The notes: generated by a model from the sequence alone, not told the origin. 64,000 bases of DNA from Bacillota bacterium (GCA_030526355.1 JAUNDC010000002.1:62001-126000), one strand, 5' to 3'; shown: positions 35,018 to 44,201, numbered from the stretch's first letter. Program-made: numbers and translations.

Positions 35018-35093
35018 TGGCACGCCATGAGGGACTCGAACCCCCAACCGACAGATTCGAAGTCTGCGACTCTATCCATTGAGCTAATGGCGC
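35018..35093 (-). tRNA. tRNA-Arg (anticodon TCG)
   Basis: A 76-base cloverleaf on the minus strand. Acceptor stem GCGCCAT pairs with ATGGCGT (one G-U), discriminator G and an encoded CCA follow. The D arm contains TTAGCTCAATGGATAGAG and the T arm GGTTCGAGTCC. The anticodon loop CTTCGAA places TCG (plus 35058-35060) at positions 34-36, giving tRNA-Arg for CGN codons. Its own terminator follows. Confidence 0.95.
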
Positions 35094-35147
35094 ACATTAC
35101 ATTTACCTATTATATAGTATTAAAATATAAGTATCAAGGATTTTATT

Positions 35148-36806
35148 ATGAGGTTCAAAATACATAACAGAGATAAAACTCCTCAGGTGAGAGAGATCAT
35201 CGGTGAGGGCAGGTCGGAATCACCGACGACGGAAGAACTCAATGAGACTAAACCGAATTCCCCGACCGGCAAACATCGCATACATCTGCATATACTTCCA
35301 CAATCAGTGTGGGCTTCGGCAGTAATGATAATAGCACTTCTTGTGGAGATTTTCTTCATGATGTTCATGCTGAGGCTGGATATTCTGCCGGGAGTATATA
35401 TGGCAGCACTGGCCGCTGTACTGATTATTATTGATGTGGTGACTTTTCTCCTTATGAGCAACCGCAGCAGAACAGGGAAGCGGCGAATGGCAGGAGGCAT
35501 TGCTCTCATTGTAATGGTAAATCTGCTGATTGTATGCAGCTATTATCTTTATAGTACATACGATACACTGCAGACAATAAGCGATGAAAAATCGCAGACC
35601 GAGCAGTATCATGTGATAGTGCTTAAGGATGGTTCGTATGAAGATATCAGCCAGATTGAAGGCAAAACAGTATATGTGATAGCAAATAAATCAAAAATGT
35701 ACACTGAAGCTAGAGAAAAGCTTCTCAGCAAGGTAAAAGTAGAGTACAAAGAGGAACCTGACTGTACAACGGTAGGGGAGCGGCTTGTTAAAGCTGACGG
35801 CACCGCCTCTGAAGGCGACGCAGCCGCCGGCCCAGACGCTAGCACTACCACCAGCACCGATGAGATCATATTCATAAGCAATACCAATTACGAGATGCTG
35901 TGTGAGGAGAATGAAAACTATAAAAAACAGACCAGCATACTTTTCTCGATACCGGTTGAAATTAAATCCAATGATACGGCCAGAAGGATAAACGTTACTG
36001 AGGACCCTTTCAATGTATACATTACAGGCATCGACATGTGGGGAGATATCGATCAGGTATCCAGAAGCGATGTTAATATGATAATGACAGTGAATCCGCA
36101 GACACGCGAGATTCTGCTGACATCAATGCCGCGTGACTCATATGTTGAGCTGCATTCCTTCGGCGCCATGGATAAGCTGACACATTCAGGCATATACGGA
36201 GTAGAGGAAACCATAAGCACGGTTGAGGACTGGATGGGAGTGGAAATCAATTATTACGTGAGAGTCAATTTCTCAATGCTTGTAGATCTGGTCAACGCTA
36301 TCGGCGGTATTGACGTGGAGTCCGACTATGCATTTAAGTCCAAGATATCCAAGTATAAATATGTAAAAGGCATGAATCACCTTGACGGCAAGGGTGCGTT
36401 GTATTTTGCCAGAGAGCGAAAAGCTTTCAAGGCTCAGGACGAACAACGTATCAGAAATCAGCAGATTGTGCTGGAGGCTATGTTCAAGAAAATAACCAGC
36501 AGCAAGGTGCTGCTTTCAAGCTATACGAAGCTTCTTGATGCGGTAGAAGGCAAGATGCAGACAAACCTGTCCGATGATGATATATATTCTCTGGTAAAGA
36601 TGCAGCTTGGTGATATGAGCAGCTGGACGGTAAAAAACGTATCGGTGCACGGCAAGGGAGCATACAAAACAACCTACAGTATGGGAAACAGGGAGCTGTT
36701 CGTTTCACTGCCGAAGGAGGAATCAGTCAAGGCGGCTGCCGAAGCCATACATGACGTGATGTATCCATCCGACAGTGGTCACGATAAAAATGATTTCCTG
36801 CTGTAG
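35148..36806 (+). CDS. LytR-CpsA-Psr (LCP) family wall-polymer ligase
   Basis: A 552-residue membrane protein. Three helices lie at about 54-75, 82-103 and 113-135, then an extracytoplasmic accessory domain, a low-complexity Ala/Ser/Thr linker near 225-240, and the LCP domain (about 285-475: VYITGIDMWGDI, LLTSMPRDSYVEL, DKLTHSGIYG, YFARERKAF, DEQRIRNQQ). LCP enzymes transfer undecaprenyl-linked teichoic acids or capsules onto peptidoglycan. The conserved Arg and Asp residues are present. It is divergent from tRNA-Arg and could attach the polymer made by the envelope locus upstream in the window. Confidence 0.88.
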   Translation: MRFKIHNRDKTPQVREIIGEGRSESPTTEELNETKPNSPTGKHRIHLHILPQSVWASAVMIIALLVEIFFMMFMLRLDILPGVYMAALAAVLIIIDVVTFLLMSNRSRTGKRRMAGGIALIVMVNLLIVCSYYLYSTYDTLQTISDEKSQTEQYHVIVLKDGSYEDISQIEGKTVYVIANKSKMYTEAREKLLSKVKVEYKEEPDCTTVGERLVKADGTASEGDAAAGPDASTTTSTDEIIFISNTNYEMLCEENENYKKQTSILFSIPVEIKSNDTARRINVTEDPFNVYITGIDMWGDIDQVSRSDVNMIMTVNPQTREILLTSMPRDSYVELHSFGAMDKLTHSGIYGVEETISTVEDWMGVEINYYVRVNFSMLVDLVNAIGGIDVESDYAFKSKISKYKYVKGMNHLDGKGALYFARERKAFKAQDEQRIRNQQIVLEAMFKKITSSKVLLSSYTKLLDAVEGKMQTNLSDDDIYSLVKMQLGDMSSWTVKNVSVHGKGAYKTTYSMGNRELFVSLPKEESVKAAAEAIHDVMYPSDSGHDKNDFLL

Positions 36807-36839
36807 AATCAATATTAACCGAAAGGATATGATTATAAA

Positions 36840-37862
36840 ATGAACGTGCTGATACTTTATCTGGGAATAACCCTTGTCGGGTATTTTGCAGGAGCCTTTC
36901 TCAGGAAAAAGGGAATAGCCATTAAGGGTGCTGGGCTTATACAGACTGTATGCATCATTCTGCTGGTATTCACCATGGGAAGCAGGATAGGAGCGGACAA
37001 AGAGATCGTAAGCTCTCTGGGGACTATCGGACTGACGGCTTTTATTCTGACAATGCTGATACTGGCGTGCAGCGTTGCATCGGTTTTTGCGGCCAGGAAG
37101 CTCATGGGATTTAATAGAATAGGTGACATGACGGGAAAAAGAAAATCGCCAATAAGCGATGATAAAACACCCGCCGCCGATGCCGCAGTATCTGCAGATT
37201 TTGGAAGACAAACGACAGCAGATGTCGCAGTGAAGCCTGAGGAGGAAGAACCTAAAGGTGGAAACAGGATGACGTATTACATAGTGCTTTCTGTGGCAGC
37301 CGGTATACTTGCCGGATATTTCATTCTTCCGGAAGGCTTCATAAACGCTTCGGGAACGGTAATCGTAGTCGGGCTGTGTGTGCTGCTGTTTTTCGTAGGA
37401 CTCGATATAGGCACTGAAGGTACAATAATAAACAGCTTCAGGCAGGCTGGCTGGAGAATAATGGTGTTCCCTTTTGTTGTCATTGCAGGAACCATGATTG
37501 GATCGATTATCGGTGCGCTGATACTGCCGGTATCAGTCAAGGACGCATTGTGCGTAGGCTCCGGAATGGGATGGTACTCTCTGGCTCCGGCAATGCTGGC
37601 CGAGTATTCCACAGAGGTGAGCGCAATATCCTTCATGCATAACGTGATGAGGGAGCTGTTCGCAATACTGCTTATACCATTCGTTGCAGGCAGGATTGGA
37701 TATATTGAAACCGTATCGATGCCGGGAGCAGCAGCCATGGATGTATGTCTGCCGATAGTGGAAAAGGCCACACGGAGCGATATCGCAGTGTATTCCTTCA
37801 TTTCGGGTGCAGTGCTCTCAATTGCAGTGCCGATACTTGTAAGCTTCATGATGGGAATATAG
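36840..37862 (+). CDS. lysO: Lysine exporter LysO family protein
   Basis: A 340-residue membrane protein matching the LysO/YbjE (DUF340) family: an N-terminal three-helix part (about 1-95), a charged Ala/Glu-rich cytoplasmic linker (about 97-142) and a C-terminal bundle containing GSGMGWYSLAPAML. LysO exports L-lysine. RBS GAAAGGAT precedes the ATG. The linker is longer and more acidic than I expect for the family. It lies 2.4 kb after the glycated-amine operon, whose deglycase would release lysine if the substrate is fructoselysine. Confidence 0.83.
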   Translation: MNVLILYLGITLVGYFAGAFLRKKGIAIKGAGLIQTVCIILLVFTMGSRIGADKEIVSSLGTIGLTAFILTMLILACSVASVFAARKLMGFNRIGDMTGKRKSPISDDKTPAADAAVSADFGRQTTADVAVKPEEEEPKGGNRMTYYIVLSVAAGILAGYFILPEGFINASGTVIVVGLCVLLFFVGLDIGTEGTIINSFRQAGWRIMVFPFVVIAGTMIGSIIGALILPVSVKDALCVGSGMGWYSLAPAMLAEYSTEVSAISFMHNVMRELFAILLIPFVAGRIGYIETVSMPGAAAMDVCLPIVEKATRSDIAVYSFISGAVLSIAVPILVSFMMGI

Positions 37863-37864
37863 AC

Positions 37865-37935
37865 GTGCACTTTACACCAGGACGAGAGCAGTACCGTGCG
37901 CTTTACATAAAAAGAACGTGATGCAGCATATGCTG
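37865..37935. repeat. Direct repeat pair and perfect palindrome before the MoxR gene
   Basis: GTGCACTTTACA (37865-37876) recurs as GTGCGCTTTACA (37896-37907), 31 bases apart, and CAGCATATGCTG (37924-37935) is a perfect palindrome. The second repeat contains a TTTACA hexamer that could act as a -35 box. Meaning unknown. Confidence 0.35.
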
Positions 37936-37962
37936 AGTTTAATATAAGGAGATGAATTAACA

Positions 37963-38802
37963 ATGGACATGAATGTTTTTAAGGGCAGCGACAAGTACGT
38001 TGTCACAAATGAGCTGATGAATGCGGTAAATGTGTCGATAGCACTGAAAAAGCCGCTGCTTATAAAGGGTGAGCCCGGTACCGGCAAGACTATGCTGGCA
38101 GAGGCTATTGCTGAGGCTCTTGATATGGAACTTATCATCTGGGGAATCAAATCCACCACAAAAGCTCAGGAGGGTCTGTACGTGTATGATACTGTGCAGA
38201 GACTTTATGACAGCCAGTTCGGCGAGGGAGATGTTGCGGATATCAAGCAGTATATCAAGCTTGGCAAGCTGGGTGAGGCCTTCACATCAGATAAGCAGGT
38301 GGTGCTGCTGATAGACGAGATTGACAAGGCGGATCTGGAGTTCCCTAATGACCTGCTTTGGGAGCTTGATAAAATGCAGTTTTATATCAATGAAACCAAA
38401 GAAACCATTACCACAAAGCACAGACCTATAGTTATCATAACCTCAAATGCGGAGAAGGAGCTGCCGGATGCATTCCTGAGGAGGTGCATTTTCCACTATA
38501 TTGAGTTCCCTGATAAAGAAAAGATGGAGGAAATCATCAGAGTTCATTACGGCGATATCGATAAAAAGCTCTGTGAGAAAGCACTGGATGCGTTTTATGA
38601 TATAAGAAAAATGGACGAGCTGCAGAAGAAGCCGAGTACATCAGAGCTGCTTGACTGGATTCAGGCACTTATGATAAGCGGTGTTGATATCGACAGTATT
38701 TCCGAGGAAATGCCTTTTGTCGGTGTGCTGCTCAAGAAGAATCAGGACATTGATGTCATGCAGGAAATCAAAGAGAAGGGTTACTCCCTCAGGAGATGGT
38801 GA
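37963..38802 (+). CDS. MoxR-family AAA ATPase
   Basis: A 279-residue AAA+ ATPase with Walker A GEPGTGKT, Walker B VVLLIDEIDKAD, sensor region VIITSNAEKELPDAF and arginine finger region RRCIF. MoxR proteins act as chaperones that mature or activate partner enzymes, nearly always with a von Willebrand A protein encoded next door, as here. RBS AAGGAGAT. The client is unknown. Confidence 0.88.
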   Translation: MDMNVFKGSDKYVVTNELMNAVNVSIALKKPLLIKGEPGTGKTMLAEAIAEALDMELIIWGIKSTTKAQEGLYVYDTVQRLYDSQFGEGDVADIKQYIKLGKLGEAFTSDKQVVLLIDEIDKADLEFPNDLLWELDKMQFYINETKETITTKHRPIVIITSNAEKELPDAFLRRCIFHYIEFPDKEKMEEIIRVHYGDIDKKLCEKALDAFYDIRKMDELQKKPSTSELLDWIQALMISGVDIDSISEEMPFVGVLLKKNQDIDVMQEIKEKGYSLRRW

Positions 38803-38806
38803 GGCT

Positions 38807-40000
38807 ATGTTTCTGGAATTTTTTTATCTGCTGAGGGCAAAAGGGCTGGAGGTATCCATAAATGAATGGATGACCTTGATAGAGGCTCTTGACAAGGGGC
38901 TTGCGGGCTCATCCCTTATGGGCTTTTATCATCTGTGCAGAAGCATACTGATAAAGTCGGAATCGGAATACGATAAATTTGACAGTGTATTTGCTGAATA
39001 TTTCAAGGGTGTTCAGACTCCGGAGGATTTGCCGGAGCAGTTCTGGAAATGGCTCAGCCAGGATGAACGTGAGCGTCCGCTTGATGACCATGGCAATGCT
39101 GAGGATGTTTACAGGGAGCTTGAGGAGCTTCTCCAGATGTTCAGAGATCGTATTGAGGAGCAGAAAGAAAAGCACGATGGCGGAAATTACTGGATAGGTA
39201 CAGGAGGAACTTCTCCTATGGGCCGTGGCGGCTACAACAAGCAGGGTATAAGAGTCGGCGGAACAGGGCGTCACAGGTCAGCGGTACAGGTTGCCGGTGA
39301 AAGGAACTTCAAGGATTTCAGGCAGGATAAAATACTGGATATCAGACAGTTCCAGATGGCTTTTCGCAAGCTGAGGCAGTATTCATCAAGAGTGGATGGA
39401 TTAAAAACCGAGCTGGACATAGATAAAACTGTCGATGAAACCTGTGAGAATGCCGGAATGCTCAAAATTGTATATGACAAGCCGAGAAAGAATACTGTAA
39501 AGCTGCTGCTGCTGATTGATTCTGACGGCTCAATGCTTCCGTACAGCAGGCTGTGCAACAGGCTGTTTCAGGCTGTAAGCAAATCAAATCATTTCAAGGA
39601 TCTGCAGGTGTACTATTTTCATAATGCCATATATGATTATCTTTATACGACACCTTACTGTAAGCTGAGAGATTCTGTTGAGACTACATGGGTGTTCAAC
39701 AAGCTTGACAGTGATTACAAGGTTATTTTTGTCGGAGATGCTTCAATGGCGCCTTCGGAGCTGTACAGACCCGGAGGGAATGCTACGATTGGATTGTTTA
39801 ACAGAGAAACCGGAATGGAATGGTTTCAGAAGTTCAAGAAGCGGTTCAAGAAGCAGATATGGCTGAACCCTGTGGAAAAGCGCACGTGGGAGTGGACTTA
39901 CGGCTCGGAGACTATTATGGCTATCAAGGAAGTCTTCCCGATGTTCGAACTGACTCTGGACGGGCTTGAAGCGGGGATAAGAAAGCTGCTGGTTAAATAA
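38807..40000 (+). CDS. VWA domain protein, CoxE-like partner of MoxR
   Basis: A 397-residue protein of the CoxE-like VWA family. The N-terminal 200 residues are charged; a VWA domain occupies roughly 225-390. The metal-site motif reads LLLIDSDGSM, so the usual DxSxS is DSDGS. VYYFHNAIYDYLY and IFVGDASMAPSEL are typical of the family. The ATG at 38807 lies 4 bases after the MoxR stop, behind GATGGTGAGG. Forms a functional pair with the preceding ATPase. Confidence 0.83.
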   Translation: MFLEFFYLLRAKGLEVSINEWMTLIEALDKGLAGSSLMGFYHLCRSILIKSESEYDKFDSVFAEYFKGVQTPEDLPEQFWKWLSQDERERPLDDHGNAEDVYRELEELLQMFRDRIEEQKEKHDGGNYWIGTGGTSPMGRGGYNKQGIRVGGTGRHRSAVQVAGERNFKDFRQDKILDIRQFQMAFRKLRQYSSRVDGLKTELDIDKTVDETCENAGMLKIVYDKPRKNTVKLLLLIDSDGSMLPYSRLCNRLFQAVSKSNHFKDLQVYYFHNAIYDYLYTTPYCKLRDSVETTWVFNKLDSDYKVIFVGDASMAPSELYRPGGNATIGLFNRETGMEWFQKFKKRFKKQIWLNPVEKRTWEWTYGSETIMAIKEVFPMFELTLDGLEAGIRKLLVK

Positions 40001-40044
40001 TACAGCAGGAGCGGGAAATCTAAAGAAACTGACAGGAAATAAAG

Positions 40045-40096
40045 AGCTGTCGCATATCAACCACTAATTAAAAGGTCGGTAATGCGACAGCTTTTT
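40045..40096. terminator. Terminator after the MoxR/VWA operon
   Basis: AGCTGTCGCAT (40045-40055) pairs perfectly with ATGCGACAGCT (40082-40092), followed by TTTTT on the plus strand; the minus side has a shorter T run, so it may also stop lexA transcription. Confidence 0.8.
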
Positions 40097-40103
40097 GAGT
40101 CTA

Positions 40104-40171
40104 TTCCAGTTTCAGATTCGCCTTGATTCTAATCTAGTTCCAGTTACAAATCACCCTTGACTCTGAGAGAT
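40104..40171. repeat. Imperfect 34-bp tandem repeat
   Basis: Two units starting TTCCAGTTTCAGATTC (40104) and TTCCAGTTACAAATCA (40138), each continuing with CCTTGA-TCT and ending in GATTAG-like sequence. They fill the gap between the operon terminator and the lexA stop codon. Confidence 0.5.
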
Positions 40172-40821
40172 TAGAAATATCTGAACACGCCTTTTACCTT
40201 GCCAAGGATTTTGGCATCCTTGACTATAATCGGACTCATCGATGAATTCTCGGGCTGGAGTCTGATATGGTCAGCTTCCTTGTAGAATGTCTTGACTGTT
40301 GCTTCGCTTTCGAAGCCGTCAACCATTGCAACTACAATGTCTCCGTTTCGTGCTGTGTTCTGCTGCTCCACCAGTATATAGTCGCCGTCCATGATACCGG
40401 CTTCTATCATGCTTTCACCCTTGACTGTGAGCATAAAGTTCGTTCCGTTTCCTGCAAATCGTGCAGGAACAGGAAAGCTGTCCTCAACATTCTCCTCTGC
40501 GAGAATAGGTGTGCCCGCTGCGATACGTCCTACAACTGGAATTTCAATTACTTCGGTATGTATGGCACTGTCGGACTGAGATGAATCCGGAATTTCCGAC
40601 TGATTATCGCACTCGTTGTCAACCACCATAAGAGCTCTGGGCTTGGAAGGATCCTTCCTGATATATCCCTGTCTGACAAGGCTGTCGATATCCTTGTGTG
40701 CAGTTGACGTGGATTTGATACCGAGAGCGGCACAGATTTCTCTGACCGTCGGCGGATAGCCCTTCTTTCTGATTTCACTCTTCATATAATCTAGAATTTT
40801 CTGTTCGCGTTCTTTTAACAT
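40171..40821 (-). CDS. lexA: LexA repressor
   Basis: A 216-residue SOS repressor. The N-terminal winged helix-turn-helix ([20 protein letters not shown]) is followed by a linker of about 25 residues and the S24 self-cleavage domain: scissile Ala102-Gly103 in GRIAAGTPI, catalytic Ser137 in KGESMIEAG and Lys177 in ATVKTF. RecA-stimulated cleavage relieves repression of DNA-repair genes. A LexA-like dyad overlaps its -35 box. The RBS is GGAGGAAC on the minus strand. Confidence 0.96.
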   Translation of the reverse strand: MLKEREQKILDYMKSEIRKKGYPPTVREICAALGIKSTSTAHKDIDSLVRQGYIRKDPSKPRALMVVDNECDNQSEIPDSSQSDSAIHTEVIEIPVVGRIAAGTPILAEENVEDSFPVPARFAGNGTNFMLTVKGESMIEAGIMDGDYILVEQQNTARNGDIVVAMVDGFESEATVKTFYKEADHIRLQPENSSMSPIIVKDAKILGKVKGVFRYF

Positions 40822-40865
40822 GGTAGTTCCTCCGTATGGGTTGACTGTTTCTTATGAATAAGAAC

Positions 40866-40903
40866 ATTTTACCATGAAAAGAACAAAAAGTAAACATGTG
40901 TTT
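40866..40903 (-). promoter_or_regulatory. lexA promoter with LexA-like box
   Basis: On the minus strand TTTACT (plus 40889-40894), 17 bases, TAAAAT (plus 40866-40871). The dyad AAACATGTGTTT (plus 40892-40903) overlaps the -35 box and resembles the Gram-positive GAACATATGTTC SOS box, consistent with autorepression. Confidence 0.6.
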
Positions 40904-40961
40904 GCAGTTGTGCATGTTTATCTTGCAAATCTAAGCGCGGAGTTGAGCCGGATGGGTGCTT

Positions 40962-42773
40962 TTATATCTCCAGCTTGTTGTCAGGTGCGAATCTGATAAT
41001 TTTCTGGGAGGTGTTTTTGATAAACGGAGATTTCCTTATTATAATTTTCTTGATTTTTCGATAGAACGGAGCATCCGCGTTTATTGCGTCGACCTCTTTC
41101 CATACAAGCTTTTTCAGATCATCGTCAGTGAAGCCGGTTCCGAGTATCTCACCAGCAGCGTCCTTATCGATTATGACTGATGCCACTATGGTTATATCAT
41201 TGCCGGAATCCAGATCCTGTCCGAAAACGTATGATTCCTCGATGAAGCTTATATTTGAGAGCTGATATTCCAGCTCCTCAGGATAAACATTTTTGCCGTT
41301 TTTAGTGATGATTACATTCTTCTGGCGCCCTGTAAGGAAGGTGTAGCCTCTTTCATCAATGTAGCCCAGATCTCCTGTGTGGAACCATCCATCACTGTCA
41401 AGTACCTTGGCGGTTTCTTCAGGCATCTGATAATACCCCAGCATTACATGGTCGCCCTTTACGCAGATTTCACCGATACCTTCATCATTGGGATTAATCA
41501 TTTTTATCTGAAGACCCGGGAACGGAACGCCGACAGACGATGAGTCAGGGCAGTCCTGAGGATTAAAAGCTCCCATTGGTGCGCATTCTGTAAGTCCGTA
41601 CCCTTGAAGAGCATTGATTCCGAAATCGCGAATGCCGTCGAGGATTTCAGGGTTTATTGCGGCACCTCCGCAGATCATGGTTTTCATCCTGCCGCCAAAA
41701 ACATTGAGGATCTGCTTGAACAGCATCTTGCTCATGTCCAGACCCACTTTTTTTGCAGCATTATTTATGCGTATCATTCTCCTGAGAAGCTTCTCCTTGC
41801 CCTGCTTTCTGATGTTTTTCCAGATGGTGCTGTAAAGCTTTTCGTAAAGAGCAGGAACTCCCAGCATCATGGTCGGCTTCACTTCCTGCAGATTCTTGGT
41901 GATATACTTCAGCCCTTCGCAGAATGCAACCGATGAACCCTTGTAAAGTGCCATAAGGAAAGAGCATGTACATTCATAGGTATGGTGCAGTGGAAGTATG
42001 GAAAGGTACCTGTCCTCCTGTGTAAGATCAAAAATGGTCGGAGCAACCATAAGCTCAGTTACTATATTTTTGTGTGAGAGCATAACGCCCTTTGCCTTGC
42101 CGGTAGTGCCGGATGTAAAAAGAAGTATGCCCATTGCCTCGTTATCTATCTCAGCATCTACAAATTCTCTGCTGCCGGAATCCAGAAGACGGTTTCCCTC
42201 ATCGATAAGCTGTGACAGTTCTATTACGTTCTCTTTTTCTTCTGCTGAGCCGAAGCTTACTAGAAGTGAAAGGGGAGTATCGTCTCCGGCCTTGATCTGT
42301 CTGAAGGTATCTTCATGCTTTGAATCAAACAGCACACAGGAAACCTCTGCTCGGATTATCTGATTTTTGAGTTCTTCTGCATTGAGCTCCTTGTCAAGTG
42401 GTACGATTACACCTGTTCCGCATGCAGAAGCCAGATATGATATGGCCCATTGATAACAGTTCTCACCGATGACTGCTATTCTGCGGTCTTTCATCCCTCT
42501 TGATATAAGTGCGGTTCCAAGTGCATTGACATCCGAAAGAACCTGATGATATTTAATTGGCGTATAAGGCTCATTTCTGTTGTATTTCTGCAGAAATGCA
42601 ATGTTGTCACCATAAAGCTCTGCACTTGTTTCAAGCATGTTTTTGAGGTCTGTTATGGGGCGGCTGTCTCTGCATTTGACGTAAGGCCTTTTGTCTGTTT
42701 TAACTATATTTACGGTATTTTCAGCCCATTTGATAGCTTTTAGCTTCTTATCGCTTAATTTATTCTGACTCAT
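40962..42773 (-). CDS. Long-chain acyl-CoA synthetase (AMP-forming)
   Basis: A 603-residue adenylate-forming ligase with the ATP loop LFTSGTTGKAKG, YGLTECAPMG, the DGWFHTGDLGYID motif and the C-terminal hinge and Lys region GRQKNVIITKNGKNVYPEE. It activates a carboxylic acid to its CoA thioester. The start ATG is the one behind AAGGAGAG; an earlier in-frame ATG would put that site inside the gene. It lies downstream of the aminotransferase gene, separated from it by a hairpin terminator. Whether it works with the aminotransferase/aldehyde dehydrogenase pair or in lipid metabolism is open. Confidence 0.88.
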   Translation of the reverse strand: MSQNKLSDKKLKAIKWAENTVNIVKTDKRPYVKCRDSRPITDLKNMLETSAELYGDNIAFLQKYNRNEPYTPIKYHQVLSDVNALGTALISRGMKDRRIAVIGENCYQWAISYLASACGTGVIVPLDKELNAEELKNQIIRAEVSCVLFDSKHEDTFRQIKAGDDTPLSLLVSFGSAEEKENVIELSQLIDEGNRLLDSGSREFVDAEIDNEAMGILLFTSGTTGKAKGVMLSHKNIVTELMVAPTIFDLTQEDRYLSILPLHHTYECTCSFLMALYKGSSVAFCEGLKYITKNLQEVKPTMMLGVPALYEKLYSTIWKNIRKQGKEKLLRRMIRINNAAKKVGLDMSKMLFKQILNVFGGRMKTMICGGAAINPEILDGIRDFGINALQGYGLTECAPMGAFNPQDCPDSSSVGVPFPGLQIKMINPNDEGIGEICVKGDHVMLGYYQMPEETAKVLDSDGWFHTGDLGYIDERGYTFLTGRQKNVIITKNGKNVYPEELEYQLSNISFIEESYVFGQDLDSGNDITIVASVIIDKDAAGEILGTGFTDDDLKKLVWKEVDAINADAPFYRKIKKIIIRKSPFIKNTSQKIIRFAPDNKLEI

Positions 42774-42798
42774 TTGTTCTCTCCTTAACATAGATACT

Positions 42799-42824
42799 AA
42801 AAGAAGGCATTGCTGCCTTCTTTT
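42799..42824 (-). terminator. Intrinsic terminator between aminotransferase and acyl-CoA synthetase genes
   Basis: AAAAGAAGGC (42799-42808) pairs perfectly with GCCTTCTTTT (42815-42824) around a 6-base loop, with T-rich flanks in both directions. Only 25 bases separate it from the next start codon on the minus strand. Confidence 0.75.
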
Positions 42825-42849
42825 AAGGAGTACTTTATCTTGTCAATGA

Positions 42850-44175
42850 TTAGATCATTTTATCAACTGAATCCAGTACCTTGTCAACGATTGTCATCTG
42901 TTCTCTCAGCTCTTCTTCAGTGATGATGAGAGGAGGAGTTACTACGAACATATTCTCGTGTGAATACGTCCAGAATCCATCTGCCTTAAGCATTCCGATA
43001 ATCTTGGCCATGATGCCTTCAGGATCCTTGCCGAAAGGAACGAGCGGCTCTCTTGTTTCCTTGTCCTTAACCAGCTCGATAGCTGAGAACAGACCGATAT
43101 GTCTTACTTCACCTACGCATGGGTGCTTTTCAACATAGCTGTCAAGGATATCTGCAAGAACCTTGCCTGTAACCTTGATCTTGCCTTCAACATCCAGGTT
43201 TTCATATTCCTTTATAGTAGCTACTGCTGCAGCACAACCCATAGGATGAGCTGAATATGTAAGTCCGCATCCCATTGAAGTATCATCAAAGAATTTAGCG
43301 ATAGGAGCCTGAACTACAACGCCGCCGAGAGGAACGTAACCGCATGTAACGCCCTTAGCGAAAGTAATCATATCAGGTTCATATCCGAAGTTCTGGAATG
43401 CGAAGCATTTACCTGTTCTGTACCATCCTGCCATTACTTCGTCTGCAACCATCAGGATATTGTATTTGTCGCAGAGAGCTCTTACGCCTTGATACCATTT
43501 AACAGGAGCGATAAGAACGCCGTTTGAACCTACTACTGATTCAAGCCAGATAGCAGCAATCTGTTCAGGTCCTTCATAAAGAATCTGGTTTTCCAGCAGC
43601 TCGAGATAGAAATCAGCAACTTCGTCGTCATTTGCGAATTTGCATGCCTTAGGAGCTCTGTAGGAATAAGGTCCATCGTATTTAACGAATCCAGGGCCGC
43701 CAGGTTCGTTGAAGAAGTGTCTAGGTTCACCTGTCAGCATACCAGCGCCTGCTGATGATCCGTGATAACATCTGTACTGTGAGAAGATTTTCTGCTTGCC
43801 TGTGTACTGGCGAGCAATTTTGATAGCATTTTCATTTGATTCAGCACCGGCATTAGTGAAGAATACCTTTGCGCCATCTGCGAAGCCTGTAGCTTTTACT
43901 ACTGCTTCAGCAGCATCTGATCTGCAGTCCATTGCGAATGCAGGTCCCATGAATGGAATCTTGTTAGCCTGTTCAACGATAGCATCGATGATAGCCTTGT
44001 TGCCATGTCCCAGGTTCGAGTTAACGAGCTGTGATGACATATCAGCATACTTTTTGCCATTTTCATCCCAGAAATAGATTCCTTCAGCCTTAGTAACAAC
44101 AATCGGATCAAGTCCGCCCTGAGCTGACCATGAATGTAAGTTGTACTTTAAGTCTTTATCTTTGATTGCTGACAT
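42850..44175 (-). CDS. Class III aminotransferase (omega-amino acid type)
   Basis: A 441-residue PLP enzyme. PLP-binding features are FTNAGAESNENAIKIAR, ADEVMAG (Asp245-Glu246) and the Schiff-base Lys274 in TFAKGVTCGYVP. The family moves amino groups from terminal amines such as beta-alanine, GABA, taurine or putrescine-type compounds to pyruvate or 2-oxoglutarate, producing a semialdehyde. It is encoded next to a CoA-acylating aldehyde dehydrogenase that could take that aldehyde to an acyl-CoA. Substrate not deducible; the taurine-pyruvate and beta-alanine-pyruvate types are the closest by motif appearance. Confidence 0.85.
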   Translation of the reverse strand: MSAIKDKDLKYNLHSWSAQGGLDPIVVTKAEGIYFWDENGKKYADMSSQLVNSNLGHGNKAIIDAIVEQANKIPFMGPAFAMDCRSDAAEAVVKATGFADGAKVFFTNAGAESNENAIKIARQYTGKQKIFSQYRCYHGSSAGAGMLTGEPRHFFNEPGGPGFVKYDGPYSYRAPKACKFANDDEVADFYLELLENQILYEGPEQIAAIWLESVVGSNGVLIAPVKWYQGVRALCDKYNILMVADEVMAGWYRTGKCFAFQNFGYEPDMITFAKGVTCGYVPLGGVVVQAPIAKFFDDTSMGCGLTYSAHPMGCAAAVATIKEYENLDVEGKIKVTGKVLADILDSYVEKHPCVGEVRHIGLFSAIELVKDKETREPLVPFGKDPEGIMAKIIGMLKADGFWTYSHENMFVVTPPLIITEEELREQMTIVDKVLDSVDKMI

Positions 44176-44201
44176 TTTTAAATCTCCTTTAAATCATAAA
44201 T

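Noticed and set aside
37277..37963. Long open frame on the minus strand opposite lysO (over 220 codons)
   Set aside because: It is a shadow of the plus-strand membrane protein gene: composition is biased by the opposing hydrophobic codons, there is no ribosome binding site and no recognisable domain.
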